From contig DABG01000018.1 of assembly GCA_002103075.1 (NCBI GenBank), positions 344,585-408,584 of the forward strand: 64,000 bases of DNA. Direction: 5' to 3'. The DNA is from Candidatus Gastranaerophilales bacterium HUM_9. GTDB lineage: Bacteria > Cyanobacteriota > Vampirovibrionia > Gastranaerophilales > Gastranaerophilaceae. Shown in pieces: positions 35,300 to 44,903 of this stretch (the stretch's first letter is position 1; each line of letters starts with the position of its first letter). The notes below the pieces were generated by a model. The model was not told the DNA's origin and ran no database searches. It was given only the letters and a program-made list of their open reading frames with translations. A program made the translations under genes and the position numbers.

Positions 35300-35363
35300 G
35301 TGTTTCCCCTTATCTTAATATTATCTCTGATTTTATAATAACTAAAACCAAATGTTTTGAAAA

Positions 35364-36020
35364 CTAATCTTGAAGAAACATTTCAGGATAGTCTGATTTT
35401 GTTATTTCTTTATCCATAACAAACAATCTATCTTGTGGAGCGATTTTGATTTGTTCAAAAGATTCTTTTAATTCTTCTGGTGTAGTAATTTCTTTTAAAG
35501 AGTTTAATAACATTGGATGTTCTTGCTTAGAAGTCACTATAAACCAAGTATCAGTTGCTTTTTCATAACCGATATCAGATTCTCCGAACTTATGTTTATG
35601 AGTTTTGAAAGTTGATGGGGTGACGAATTTTTTAATTTTATCAGTAATCGTTTCAAAAAGAGGGATAGAATCAGGTCTAAAATCAAGTCGTTTTGAACCA
35701 ATCAGCAAGGCAGATTTGGGATTTTGTACCAAGTTTTTTATGGTGTCAGCAAATTTATCTTTAACTGCTTTAATATTTTCCTCAGCATCAAAAATATGAA
35801 ACCCAACTGCACCTTCATTATCTACAACACCACCAGCAGAGCATGTTCTTATATATGGAGTCCAAATATCATCACCTTTTACAAATGAGTCAGTGATAGG
35901 TTCTTTAGGTTTTCCACAATAAAAATATGAATGAAAAGCGTGTTTTTCAAACTCTTTTGAGTTCACAAATTTTATATTTGCTTGAAAATTGGGTCTGTTG
36001 GCTTGTGGTTGAATATTCAT
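35364..36020 (-). CDS. Protein of unknown function under the TAGCAA promoter
   Basis: 218 residues from the ATG at 36020 (MNIQPQANRPNFQANIKF); PNFQAN at 10-15 is a variant of the N-terminal F-G-A motif. I reject the longer frame from 36128 because it would translate the promoter motif. There is no ribosome-binding site, and TAGCAA begins exactly 35 nt upstream. The body is a mixed alpha/beta protein with no recognised domain. Confidence 0.65.
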   Translation of the reverse strand: MNIQPQANRPNFQANIKFVNSKEFEKHAFHSYFYCGKPKEPITDSFVKGDDIWTPYIRTCSAGGVVDNEGAVGFHIFDAEENIKAVKDKFADTIKNLVQNPKSALLIGSKRLDFRPDSIPLFETITDKIKKFVTPSTFKTHKHKFGESDIGYEKATDTWFIVTSKQEHPMLLNSLKEITTPEELKESFEQIKIAPQDRLFVMDKEITKSDYPEMFLQD

Positions 36021-36056
36021 ATTTTTATATACGTCTGTAAAAAATAAAATTGCTAG
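36021..36056 (-). promoter_or_regulatory. TAGCAA/A-T tract promoter motif
   Basis: CTAGCAATTTTATTTTTTAC then AGACGTATATA on the minus strand; TAGCAA starts 35 nt before the ATG and TATATA falls at the -10 position. Confidence 0.62.
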
Positions 36057-36242
36057 TTTATTGGTTTTTATACTTTTAGACTTTGTATTATTAGTATGTG
36101 GGAAATATATATAAAAAGATTTAACCACTGTATAACTTTATAACATAATCACAAAAAATTATATTAATTTAAAATTTGTTCTGATGTTTAAGTATTTTTA
36201 TATTAAAATATAGTTGTTACTAGAAAATAAAAAGAGGGTATT

Positions 36243-37544
36243 ATGGTTACAAAAATGTCAGTTGTAAAAACAAATTTTTACGGAATCGATTTTGGTAAAT
36301 ATTCATCAAAAGTTTCTGAATTCGTTAAAGAATTAAGCTCAAGAGCTAATAAGCAAGGTCATTTCTTGAATTGGGTTAATCTTCCTCAAGAACAATTAAA
36401 AAGATTAGATGACCTTTATTTGATGGCTGAAAACTTCAAAAAACAAACTAACGCTACTAAACTTAGCGTAATGGGTATCGGTGGTTCAAAACACACTGTT
36501 GAACACATGTTATCTATCAACGGTCTAAATATTAATCACGATAAAGTTGAATTCTATTCAGATGTTGATTCAATCAGTTTAGAAAGATTTTTGACAAGAT
36601 TAAACCACGATGTTACTACATCAAACTTTATGATTGCGTCAAAATCAGGTTCTACTTTTGAAACAAAAGATGGTTTCTTGAGAGTTCAACAAATGTTAAT
36701 TGATGCTTATATCTCAAAAGGTCAATCAGAAGAAGAAGCTAAAAAATCAGCTGCAAAACACTTTATCGCTGTAACTGACAAAAATAGTGAAAAGAGCGAA
36801 CTAAGACGTACTTCAATCGAACAAAATTGGATTGGCGACTTATTCATTCACGATGATGTTGGTGGAAGATTCTCTGCATTTGACGATCACGCATTGTTCA
36901 CATTGATTTATGCAGGCATGAAGAAAGAAGATATGGTTGCTTTACTAAACGCAGCTCAAGAAGTTTCTTCATTAGCATTATCAACAGACCTAGAAGAAAA
37001 TGATGCTCTAAAACAAGCTATCTTCTGGGCAGATGCTAGATTAAACGGTATTGAACCATCAGTTCATCAATATATGAGTTCAATCTTTGAAAACACAGTT
37101 TACTGGCATGCTCAAATGCAAAATGAATCTGTAAAAGATACATTGAAACAAGTTGCAAAAGTTCCTGATGCTATGCACCACAGTGCAGAAGCACACTTTA
37201 ATCCAGCAAACAAATTTGCGTTTGCTCTTACTGTTCCTTCTGATAACGGTGTATGTTCAGAAAACGCAAAAGCATATATCGGTGCTTTGACAAAATCATA
37301 CGAATCAACTGGTGCGTTGTTTGTAGAAGAAGTTGAAACTTCAAAACTAGGTCTTACACCTGCAGCTGCTGGTGCTATGACTCAATTAAGAGCTTATGCA
37401 ACAGTTTATCAAGAAATCGTTCAAGCAGTTATGACAAACTCAGAATTACCTGAAGTTCTTGCTAGTGTTCTTCAACCACACGTTGAATACTATAAAAAGA
37501 ACCTTAAAGGTGGTGTTGTTGTTCCTGGTAGAATTTCTAAGTAA
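36243..37544 (+). CDS. pgi: Glucose-6-phosphate isomerase
   Basis: Interconverts glucose-6-phosphate and fructose-6-phosphate. Two SIS domains: VMGIGGSKHTVEHM, then the phosphate loop SKSGSTFET and the second motif VGGRFSAFDDHALF. 433 residues, in the short bacterial class. GAGGG precedes the ATG. Isolated gene with its own terminator. Confidence 0.93.
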   Translation: MVTKMSVVKTNFYGIDFGKYSSKVSEFVKELSSRANKQGHFLNWVNLPQEQLKRLDDLYLMAENFKKQTNATKLSVMGIGGSKHTVEHMLSINGLNINHDKVEFYSDVDSISLERFLTRLNHDVTTSNFMIASKSGSTFETKDGFLRVQQMLIDAYISKGQSEEEAKKSAAKHFIAVTDKNSEKSELRRTSIEQNWIGDLFIHDDVGGRFSAFDDHALFTLIYAGMKKEDMVALLNAAQEVSSLALSTDLEENDALKQAIFWADARLNGIEPSVHQYMSSIFENTVYWHAQMQNESVKDTLKQVAKVPDAMHHSAEAHFNPANKFAFALTVPSDNGVCSENAKAYIGALTKSYESTGALFVEEVETSKLGLTPAAAGAMTQLRAYATVYQEIVQAVMTNSELPEVLASVLQPHVEYYKKNLKGGVVVPGRISK

Positions 37545-37561
37545 GAACTCGGATAGATTTT

Positions 37562-37593
37562 AAAGGGGTGGACAGAATGTCCACCCCTTTTTT
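37562..37593 (+). terminator. Terminator of pgi
   Basis: A 12-bp stem (AAAGGGGTGGAC and complement), AGAAT loop, then T's. Confidence 0.9.
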
Positions 37594-37684
37594 GTTTGAG
37601 GTTTGGGCTAATATATATGATAAAAGGATATATCATATCATGGAAATAACGCAATAACAAGAAAATTTAATAAATTTATTAGGT

Positions 37685-37706
37685 TTTTAAAAACTGTTTT
37701 TTGCTA
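37685..37706 (-). promoter_or_regulatory. TAGCAA-like motif without an obvious target gene
   Basis: The minus strand reads TTAGCAAAAAACAGTTTTTA, close to the shared motif, but points at the convergent 3' end of pgi. It could drive an antisense or small RNA, or be a chance match. Confidence 0.3.
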
Positions 37707-37787
37707 ACATGTTACTACATTGTAACAATTCTTTTTTGATGTAAAATGGTTATAATAAGTATAAATTTATTGTTATGAGGTTTTTTA

Positions 37788-39161
37788 ATGAAATTATTCA
37801 ATTCATATTCAAACAAATTGGAAGAATTTAAGCCAATAGAAGAAAATAAGGTAAAAATGTATGTATGCGGACCTACAGTGTATGACAATGCACATTTGGG
37901 ACACGCTAGATGTTACATAACTTGGGACGTTTTATATAGATATTTAAAATTTAAAGGTTATGATGTTACATATTGTCGTAACGTTACTGATGTTGATGAT
38001 AAAATTCTTAAAAAATCAGAAGCTGAACATAAGACTCCAGAAGAAGTTTCAACATACTGGTATAACAAGTTTACAGAAAGTATGAATGCCTTGAACAATC
38101 TTAAGCCAGACAAAGAGCCATTTGCGACAAAAACGCTTGGTGAGATGATTGGAATGGTTAAGGAGCTTATCAATAAAGGTTATGCTTATGAAACAAATGG
38201 TGATGTATATTTCAGAGTTTCAAAATTTGCAGATTATGGAAAATTGTCAAAACAACCTATTGATTCGCTTATGAGTGGTGCAAGAATTGAGGTTGGGGTT
38301 CAAAAAGAAAACCCTCTTGATTTTGCATTATGGAAAAAAGATGAGAAGTTTGGTTACAAATCACCTTGGGGAGTAGGTCGCCCAGGGTGGCACATTGAAT
38401 GTTCTGCAATGAGCAAGAAATATTTAGGTAAAACTATTGATATCCACGCAGGTGGTGCTGATTTAATCTTCCCTCACCACGAAAACGAAATTGCTCAATC
38501 AGAATGTGCAAATGGTTGTAAGTTTGTAAATTACTGGCTACATAACGGTTTTGTAACTATTAACAAAGAAAAAATGTCAAAATCTTTGGGTAATTTTTTA
38601 ACAATAGACGATTTATTAAAAGTTTATGATGCAAACACAATAAGGTTTTTCATTCTTACTAATCATTATAGAATGCCTGTTGAATTTTCTGATGAATCGC
38701 TTCAATCAGCATCTGCAGGTGTTAAACGTATGCTTAATGCTAAGCAAACAAAGATTGATGAAAACCTTGATATAACTAAAACAGAAGAATATAAACAATT
38801 CACAGAAGCTATGGATGATGATTTGAATACATCTAAAGCGCTTGCTGTCTTATTTGACCTTACAAATAAAGCAAATAAAGACGTTGAAGGAGCATTTACG
38901 GTTCTGTATAAATTAGCTACAACACTAGGTTTTACTTTTGAGAAAGCAAAACTTTCAGATGAAGAAATTGCAAATATTTTATCAAAAGTAAACGAAAAAT
39001 TAGGTAAATCTTATTCTTCAATGGACGAGCTTATTGAGGATAGAAAGCAAGCTCGTGCTGAAAAGAACTGGGATTTGGCAGATAAAATAAGAGTTGTCCT
39101 AGATGAAGTTGGAATTGTTTTAAAAGACTCAAAAGAAGGTACGGTTTGGGAAACAAAATAA
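37788..39161 (+). CDS. cysS: Cysteinyl-tRNA synthetase
   Basis: Class I synthetase charging tRNA-Cys. CGPTVYDNAHLGHAR contains a zinc-ligand Cys and the HIGH-type motif HLGH; further zinc ligands are in IECSAMS and PHHENE; KMSKS is present in NKEKMSKSLGNF. 457 residues, normal. ATGAGG precedes the start. Confidence 0.96.
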   Translation: MKLFNSYSNKLEEFKPIEENKVKMYVCGPTVYDNAHLGHARCYITWDVLYRYLKFKGYDVTYCRNVTDVDDKILKKSEAEHKTPEEVSTYWYNKFTESMNALNNLKPDKEPFATKTLGEMIGMVKELINKGYAYETNGDVYFRVSKFADYGKLSKQPIDSLMSGARIEVGVQKENPLDFALWKKDEKFGYKSPWGVGRPGWHIECSAMSKKYLGKTIDIHAGGADLIFPHHENEIAQSECANGCKFVNYWLHNGFVTINKEKMSKSLGNFLTIDDLLKVYDANTIRFFILTNHYRMPVEFSDESLQSASAGVKRMLNAKQTKIDENLDITKTEEYKQFTEAMDDDLNTSKALAVLFDLTNKANKDVEGAFTVLYKLATTLGFTFEKAKLSDEEIANILSKVNEKLGKSYSSMDELIEDRKQARAEKNWDLADKIRVVLDEVGIVLKDSKEGTVWETK

Positions 39162-40816
39162 TAACATTAATTTTCGCATTATTCTTAACTGCGATAATGA
39201 ATTTTAGCCTGCCAACATTTGCTTATCCATCTAATGCGATGGTAAGTGTTGGAATTATGGATAGTAAATATACAACTGTTGAAAAGACATCGGTCACAAT
39301 TTACGGTACTGATGATGTCACAATAAAGACAAAAGACAGTGAAAAAGAGCTTCTTGTTGGAAATTATGCTCAAGTAACGAGAGGTATTAATGGTTATACA
39401 ATAACCGTTTTTGATGACGATGATAAAAAGGTAGAGTCCTACCTAATAAGTGATGATTTTTCATTCATTTGTAGGAGTGGGGTGCTTGGCATAAAAGACC
39501 TTGTAAGAGGTGGAAAACCCGCACTATACCGAGGTGAATTTAAAATTGTAGGACTTTCAAATAAACCTGATAAGTTTTTATTAATCAACCGTTTAGATGT
39601 TGAATATTATTTAAAAGGTGTTGTTCCATCTGAAATGCCGGTTGCGTTCGGATTAGAGGCATTGAAGGCTCAATCTGTTGCGGCAAGGAATTATTCTTTG
39701 TCATCAAGAACGAAGATGTCTAGATATTATGATGTTGTAGATAGTGTTGCAAGTCAGGTTTATCACGGTTACAATAGAGAGTCTTCAATTGCGAATAAAG
39801 CGATTGAGCAGACTCACGGAATTGTGGCTTTGTATAATGATGATATGATTATTGCAGTATTTAGTTCTACGGCAGGTGGGTATACAGAATGTTATTCAAA
39901 CACGTTTTCTGATCCAATTACAAAACAGTTCCCAGCACCACCAAAGGCTTATCTTGTGCCAAAACCTGATTTAATGAAGTTTAAACCATTGAATACAGAA
40001 GATGCTGCGTATGAGTTTTATTCTACAAGACCGATTTCTTATGATATGTTTTCTCCGTTATATCGTTGGACAAGAACTTGGAACAAAGAAGAACTTGAAA
40101 AGGTACTTAAATCAACACTTATTGTTCAATCAAAGACAGGGTTTGTTCAACCTGCTTTGACAAATTCTAATGATTTTGGAGAACTTAAAGAAATAAAGGT
40201 TACAAAACGTGGTGAATCAGGCAAAATAATTTCTATGGAGATTGTGACAGATAAAAATACATTCACAATCGAAAAAGAGCTTATAATAAGACGTGCGTTT
40301 ACAAAAGATGGCAAGGCTTTGCCAAGTGCAAATGTTGTCTTTAAGTATGATGTTGACGATAAGGGAAATTGGTCTGATATAGTTGCTTATGGTGGCGGAT
40401 TTGGTCACGGTTGTGGAATGAGCCAGTTTGGTGCTATGTATATGGCACAAAGATGTCACATGAGTTTTGAAACTATCTTGAAACATTATTATCAAGGAAT
40501 TTGTTTAGGCACAAATCCTGTTGAGTTAAAAGATAAGTATATCTCTCAATCTTTCTATGCACCTAAGAAACACGCTATTCTTGTAATTCCAAATAAAAAT
40601 GATACTGAGGTTTTGCAGTTAAATATAAATAATCATATTGTTAACCTTAACCTTGGGAACGCAAGTAAAAAACAAAGATGTGAAATTGATATAAGTAAGT
40701 ATATAAGAGAGGGCGAATTGAATGTTATTACATTCACTCCGGCATGTCAAAACCGTTTGGATATAAGACAAATGAGCAAGGTTAAGCCTTTAAAATTATA
40801 TATAAAATTAATGTAG
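39146..40816 (+). CDS. SpoIID/LytB-domain protein (peptidoglycan lytic transglycosylase type)
   Basis: 556 residues with an N-terminal signal peptide (IITLIFALFLTAIMNFSLPTFAYP). The SpoIID domain is clear: RLDVEYYLKGVVPSEMP with the catalytic Glu, LKAQSVAARNYSL, STAGGYTE, and HGCGMSQFGAMYMAQ. Such proteins cleave glycan strands. A C-terminal ~90-residue extension follows. The TTG at 39146 overlaps the end of cysS by 16 bp and sits behind AAGG, so coupling with cysS is likely. Non-sporulating bacteria also carry these. Confidence 0.87.
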   Translation: MGNKIITLIFALFLTAIMNFSLPTFAYPSNAMVSVGIMDSKYTTVEKTSVTIYGTDDVTIKTKDSEKELLVGNYAQVTRGINGYTITVFDDDDKKVESYLISDDFSFICRSGVLGIKDLVRGGKPALYRGEFKIVGLSNKPDKFLLINRLDVEYYLKGVVPSEMPVAFGLEALKAQSVAARNYSLSSRTKMSRYYDVVDSVASQVYHGYNRESSIANKAIEQTHGIVALYNDDMIIAVFSSTAGGYTECYSNTFSDPITKQFPAPPKAYLVPKPDLMKFKPLNTEDAAYEFYSTRPISYDMFSPLYRWTRTWNKEELEKVLKSTLIVQSKTGFVQPALTNSNDFGELKEIKVTKRGESGKIISMEIVTDKNTFTIEKELIIRRAFTKDGKALPSANVVFKYDVDDKGNWSDIVAYGGGFGHGCGMSQFGAMYMAQRCHMSFETILKHYYQGICLGTNPVELKDKYISQSFYAPKKHAILVIPNKNDTEVLQLNINNHIVNLNLGNASKKQRCEIDISKYIREGELNVITFTPACQNRLDIRQMSKVKPLKLYIKLM

Positions 40817-40823
40817 GTGAAGT

Positions 40824-42062
40824 ATGATAAGTGAAAAAACTATAGAACATATAAAACAAGCTGAGAAGATTTTGCAACCACAGTTTGAAGAATTAGAAGA
40901 AATTCGTGACTATAATCAAGAAAAAGTATTGCAAGCATTTATTGATAACAAGGTTGCGCCTGAGCATTTTTACACTGTTTCAGGATATGGTCATGATGAT
41001 TTGGGTAAAGAAGTTTTGGATAATGTTTTTGCACAAGTTTTTAAAGCAGAAGCAGCATTAGCAAGAAATCATTTTGTATCAGGTACTCATACATTATCTT
41101 GTGCGTTGTTTGGCAATTTAAGATATGGGGAAAAACTTGTATCTGTGACGGGTACACCGTATGATACAATGCAAGAAGTTATTGGAACTGTTGGTGGTGG
41201 TAAACGTGAATCTTTAATTGGTCACGGTGTTTTGTATGATGAAGTGGCTTTAAAAGCAGATGGAACTGTTGATTTTGAAGCTATTGAAAAAGCTATTGAT
41301 AAAAATGTTAAAATGGTTGAAATCCAACGTTCAAGAGGATATTCTCTAAGACCATCTGTTGATATAGAAACAATTGGTAAAATTTGTAAGATTGTAAAAT
41401 CAAAAAACCCTGACTGTATTTGTTTTGTAGACAATTGTTACGGTGAATTCGTAGAAAAGCAAGAACCGTTAGAGGTTGGAGCAGACTTGATTGCAGGCTC
41501 ATTGATTAAAAACGCAGGTGGTGGAATTGTTGAAACTGGAGGATATATTGCAGGTAAGGAAGAATATGTAGAGCAAGCTGCAATGGCTTTGACTGCCCCA
41601 GGGATTGGTCGTGAGGGTGGTGCTATGCTTAATCAATTGCGATTGATTTTTCAAGGTTTGTTTATGGCACCATCAGTTGTTTGTGATGCAGTTAAGGGTG
41701 CTGTTTTGGCTGCTAAGATATTTGAAGATATAGGATATATTTCAACCCCAAAATATAATGAAAAAAGGACAGATTTGATTCAGACTATTGCGTTTAATAA
41801 ACCTGAACCATTAGAAGAATTTTGTAGAACTATTCAAGCATTATCTCCAATAAACTCTTATGTTACTCCAGTGCCTGATGAGGTTCCTGGGTATGAAGAT
41901 AAACTTATTATGGCAGGTGGAACTTTTATTGAAGGTTCAACGATTGAACTTTCAGCGGACGGACCAATGCGACCACCTTATGCAGTTTATATGCAAGGCG
42001 GATTGAATTATTCACACGTTAAGATTGTGCTTAGACATATTTTTGAAAAAGTGAATAAGTAG
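40824..42062 (+). CDS. Methionine gamma-lyase family / aluminium-resistance-type PLP protein
   Basis: 412 residues of the PLP-dependent Alum_res family (fold type I). Signatures: FYTVSGYGHDDLGKE, RNHFVSGTHTL, GTPYDTMQEVIG, IQRSRGYSLRP, the PLP-lysine in AGSLIKNAGGG, and GREGGAMLNQLRL. The true substrate of this family is uncertain; a cystathionine-lyase-like role is usually proposed. Eight nt after the SpoIID gene. Confidence 0.87.
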   Translation: MISEKTIEHIKQAEKILQPQFEELEEIRDYNQEKVLQAFIDNKVAPEHFYTVSGYGHDDLGKEVLDNVFAQVFKAEAALARNHFVSGTHTLSCALFGNLRYGEKLVSVTGTPYDTMQEVIGTVGGGKRESLIGHGVLYDEVALKADGTVDFEAIEKAIDKNVKMVEIQRSRGYSLRPSVDIETIGKICKIVKSKNPDCICFVDNCYGEFVEKQEPLEVGADLIAGSLIKNAGGGIVETGGYIAGKEEYVEQAAMALTAPGIGREGGAMLNQLRLIFQGLFMAPSVVCDAVKGAVLAAKIFEDIGYISTPKYNEKRTDLIQTIAFNKPEPLEEFCRTIQALSPINSYVTPVPDEVPGYEDKLIMAGGTFIEGSTIELSADGPMRPPYAVYMQGGLNYSHVKIVLRHIFEKVNK

Positions 42063-42089
42063 TTGTTGTTGGGGTTTGCTTAAAAACAA

Positions 42090-42215
42090 AAGTATATTCA
42101 GATGTTCAGGGGAGATTCTTCGGTCGTTTCACTTCCTCTGAATGACTGTTGGGGTATGTCATTCAGAGCGTGCTGTAAATATTCTGTATCAAAAGCGTGG
42201 AATCCCTGTAAACAC
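42090..42215. repeat. Dispersed intergenic repeat (degenerate)
   Basis: Contains CTCTGAATGAC and its inverted partner GTCATTCAGAG, giving a stem, and ends AAGCGTGGAATCCCTG. Related to the piece at 20370-20420. Confidence 0.6.
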
Positions 42216-42235
42216 AACAAGTTTTTGTGAAATCA

Positions 42236-42982
42236 TTACTTAATCAAAACATAGGTGCCGGTTTTTGTTTCAGCAGCAAGTTTCTTGATAACTTCGTTGT
42301 CCATTCTTATACAACCGTGTGATGCGTATGTTCCTATACTAGATGCATCATTATTACCGTGGATAAACTCACCGTTTGAACCTCTGTTTGCACCTGTTTG
42401 TGGGTCAACAATTGTTAAATACAAAATCTTTGGTCCAAATGCTTTTGGGCTTCTTGCACGTTTTGAACCTTTAGCTGACGAATATGGATATGTTTCTATA
42501 TGGTCAACTTTTCTGATACCTGTATGTGTGATACTTTTGCCATTTTTACCGAGAATACCTGACGCTACGTGATAGCCATCTTGTACGACCCCGTCAGAAT
42601 TGTATCTATATAATTTGTTTTCTGATAAATCGACAACAATACCCGCTTTAACATTTTTACCAGCAACTTTAATCGTTGGGTCAGGCGCTTTTGCAAGTTC
42701 GTCAAATAGTAATTGTGTTGGATTTATCTCTTGCTCAAAATCATCATTAGAAATGTCTTCTACAGTTTCTATATTAACTTCTGGTACAAATATTGCTTTC
42801 TTCTGCGGAGTTTCTGCCTGTGCTGCATTCAAGTACATAAGCATTGCCATAGTTGATAAAATAGCTTTGTTTGGAAGTCTATTATTATTTGAAGTTCTGG
42901 TTTCTTGTGGTTCGGGGTTCGATACTGGCTTTTTTGCGCCAAAATTAACCGAATTGTTGGTTGCGTTGGTTATTGATAACAT
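42236..42982 (-). CDS. L,D-transpeptidase (YkuD) with an extended N-terminus
   Basis: 248 residues. The YkuD domain (from ~107) has the catalytic motif IHGNNDASSIGTYASHGCIRM, with the nucleophile cysteine in SHGCIRM; it cross-links peptidoglycan or attaches proteins to it. The N-terminus is odd: MLSITNATNNSVNFGAKK comes first, and a signal-peptide-like segment (AILSTMAMLMYLNAAQAE) only follows at ~40-57. AGGAG precedes the ATG. The TAGCAA motif is at 43012-43046 with TTATAT downstream of it. Confidence 0.87.
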   Translation of the reverse strand: MLSITNATNNSVNFGAKKPVSNPEPQETRTSNNNRLPNKAILSTMAMLMYLNAAQAETPQKKAIFVPEVNIETVEDISNDDFEQEINPTQLLFDELAKAPDPTIKVAGKNVKAGIVVDLSENKLYRYNSDGVVQDGYHVASGILGKNGKSITHTGIRKVDHIETYPYSSAKGSKRARSPKAFGPKILYLTIVDPQTGANRGSNGEFIHGNNDASSIGTYASHGCIRMDNEVIKKLAAETKTGTYVLIK

Positions 42983-43011
42983 ATTATCTCCTGATATAAT
43001 TATTTGTGATG

Positions 43012-43046
43012 TTTATATAAAACATTAAAAAATGTTTTTTTGCTAG
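43012..43046 (-). promoter_or_regulatory. TAGCAA/A-T tract promoter motif
   Basis: CTAGCAAAAAAACATTTTTT then AATGTTTTATATA on the minus strand, about 60 nt before the L,D-transpeptidase start. Confidence 0.6.
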
Positions 43047-43101
43047 TGTTTTTCAATTCGTTAAGATATAATAATTGTGTGTAAAAAAGAAGGGGGAATA
43101 T

Positions 43102-44067
43102 ATGTCTACAGTTACGTTTTTATTAGTTATTGCAATCTTATTCTTAGTAAAAGGGATTGTTATTGTTAAACAAGCAGAAGTTATTATTATCGAAAGACTT
43201 GGTAAATTCCACAAAGTTCTTGAATCAGGGTTTAATATTATAATCCCGTTTCTTGATAATCCAAGAAATATTACTTGGAAAACTACTCAGCAAGGTATGG
43301 ACGGAAAAACATATTATGTTGCAAAAGATATCTCAAGAATTGATTTGAGAGAAAAAGTTTATGATTTTCCAAGACAAAATGTAATTACAAAAGACAATGT
43401 AACAATTAGTATTAATGCGCTATTGTATTTCCAAATTGTTGATCCAAAATCAGCAGTATATGAAATCCAAAATCTTCCAGAAGCGATAGAAAAATTGACT
43501 CAAACAACTTTGAGAAACTTAGTTGGTCAAATCGATTTAGATGAAACACTTGTTTCAAGAGATAAAATCAATCAAGAATTAAGAACAATCCTTGACGATG
43601 CGACTGACAAATGGGGTGTAAAAGTAACAAGAGTTGAACTTCAAGATATTATTCCACCTGTTGAAATTCAAACTGCTATGGAAAAACAAATGAAAGCAGA
43701 ACGTGATAGACGTGCTGCAATCCTTGAAGCAGAGGGTTTGAAAAAATCTGCAATTCTAAAAGCAGAGGGTGAAAAAGAATCAGCAATCAATATTGCAGAG
43801 GGTGAAAAACAATCAGCTATATTAAAGGCTGAGGGTATTGCTCAAGCAAGAATAGTTGAAGCAGACGGTGAACAACAAGCAATTGCAAAGATTATTGAAG
43901 CATTAAATGATAAAGGACAACCTGATAAATATTTGATTGCTATGAAATATTTAGAAACATTGAAAACTATGACAGAGGGTAAAGATAACAAAGTTGTTTA
44001 TATGCCTTATGAAGCAACAGGAATTTTGAGTTCTGTTGATGGTATTAAACAGATGTTTGATAAGTAG
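43102..44067 (+). CDS. Stomatin/prohibitin-family (SPFH) membrane protein, QmcA-like
   Basis: 321 residues. One N-terminal membrane segment (VTFLLVIAILFLVKGIVIV), an SPFH domain (ERLGKFHKVLESGFNIIIPFLD ... DVRE-like IDLREKVYDFPRQNVITKDNV), and an Ala/Glu-rich helical region with repeated ILKAEGEKESAI units. Such proteins form ring assemblies on the inner membrane and often influence protease or envelope quality control. The ATG at 43102 follows AGGGGGA. No NfeD partner is adjacent. Confidence 0.9.
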   Translation: MSTVTFLLVIAILFLVKGIVIVKQAEVIIIERLGKFHKVLESGFNIIIPFLDNPRNITWKTTQQGMDGKTYYVAKDISRIDLREKVYDFPRQNVITKDNVTISINALLYFQIVDPKSAVYEIQNLPEAIEKLTQTTLRNLVGQIDLDETLVSRDKINQELRTILDDATDKWGVKVTRVELQDIIPPVEIQTAMEKQMKAERDRRAAILEAEGLKKSAILKAEGEKESAINIAEGEKQSAILKAEGIAQARIVEADGEQQAIAKIIEALNDKGQPDKYLIAMKYLETLKTMTEGKDNKVVYMPYEATGILSSVDGIKQMFDK

Positions 44068-44104
44068 ATTGTAACTGCTATTTAAAAAAACAAAAGAATT
44101 GTAG

Positions 44105-44158
44105 GTTGGGGTTTCTAACCCAACAAAAAAGAAAGGCGAAGCCGTTGGCTTCGCCCTT
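44105..44158. terminator. Terminator(s) between convergent genes
   Basis: Two hairpins: GTTGGG/CCCAAC at 44105-44124 and GGCGAAGCC/GGCTTCGCC at 44135-44155, with A/T runs around. Confidence 0.75.
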
Positions 44159-44180
44159 ATTTATATAAAATTTTTAAACC

Positions 44181-44903
44181 TTATTTTGTTTCAACTTTTG
44201 CTGCTGTGATTTCTTTAGCTGCTTCCATTGGAACAACTGTTGCAGGTTTTTGTGCTGCTTTTTTAGACTTGTCATCTTTACCATTTATCAAGTTACCAAT
44301 CTTACTTGCTAATGGAGTTACAAGTACTGGAGCAACATATCTGTACATTACAGAGAAGATTAATAATGATTTAGCAGTGTTGAAACCTTTCATACGTGTT
44401 GCAAGTTTTTCACTACCTTGGTTCGCTTCTCTGAATTTGTAACCTAAGTTTTTACTAAATTTGCCTAATTTATCGTTGATTGTGTACGCACCCAATGTTG
44501 ATAAACCAGTAACCATTACTTGGTTCAATGCAAGAGTTTTTGCACGTTTCTTTTGTTCTTCATCTTTTTTTAAAGTCTTTAAAGATGTATAAGCATAAGT
44601 TGATGTAGTAACAATTGAACCAGCTGTTGACATGTGTGCTGCCATATTGTCGATATTAACAGTTTTTTCAGCAAGTTTTCCAAATCCGTCTGAGTTCATG
44701 ATTGGAGCAATTATAGGTTTGATTAAAACTTTTTCAATTGCTTTATCATAAGCTGCGTTCATCTTTGCTTTTAAACCTTTGCCTGCTCCAACTGTTTCTG
44801 CAACTGTTGATGCTGCTTTTGTCATTGTAGAAGCGTTTAGTTTAGCACCTTTGAAGTTTGGTGATGTATATGACATACTAGAATTGATTGAAGATATAGC
44901 CAT
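44181..44903 (-). CDS. Uncharacterised protein with F-K-G N-terminal motif (pair member B)
   Basis: 240 residues. It opens MAISSINSSMSYTSPNFKGAK, again the N-terminal F-x-(G/A) motif. The body is helical with several moderately hydrophobic stretches (AAHMSTAGSIVTTSTYAYTSL, LLIFSVMYRYVAPVLVTPLAS) that could be membrane segments, and ends in an Ala/Lys tail. Its start overlaps the stop of the upstream gene (TAATG), so the two products are made together. No family recognised. Confidence 0.65.
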   Translation of the reverse strand: MAISSINSSMSYTSPNFKGAKLNASTMTKAASTVAETVGAGKGLKAKMNAAYDKAIEKVLIKPIIAPIMNSDGFGKLAEKTVNIDNMAAHMSTAGSIVTTSTYAYTSLKTLKKDEEQKKRAKTLALNQVMVTGLSTLGAYTINDKLGKFSKNLGYKFREANQGSEKLATRMKGFNTAKSLLIFSVMYRYVAPVLVTPLASKIGNLINGKDDKSKKAAQKPATVVPMEAAKEITAAKVETK

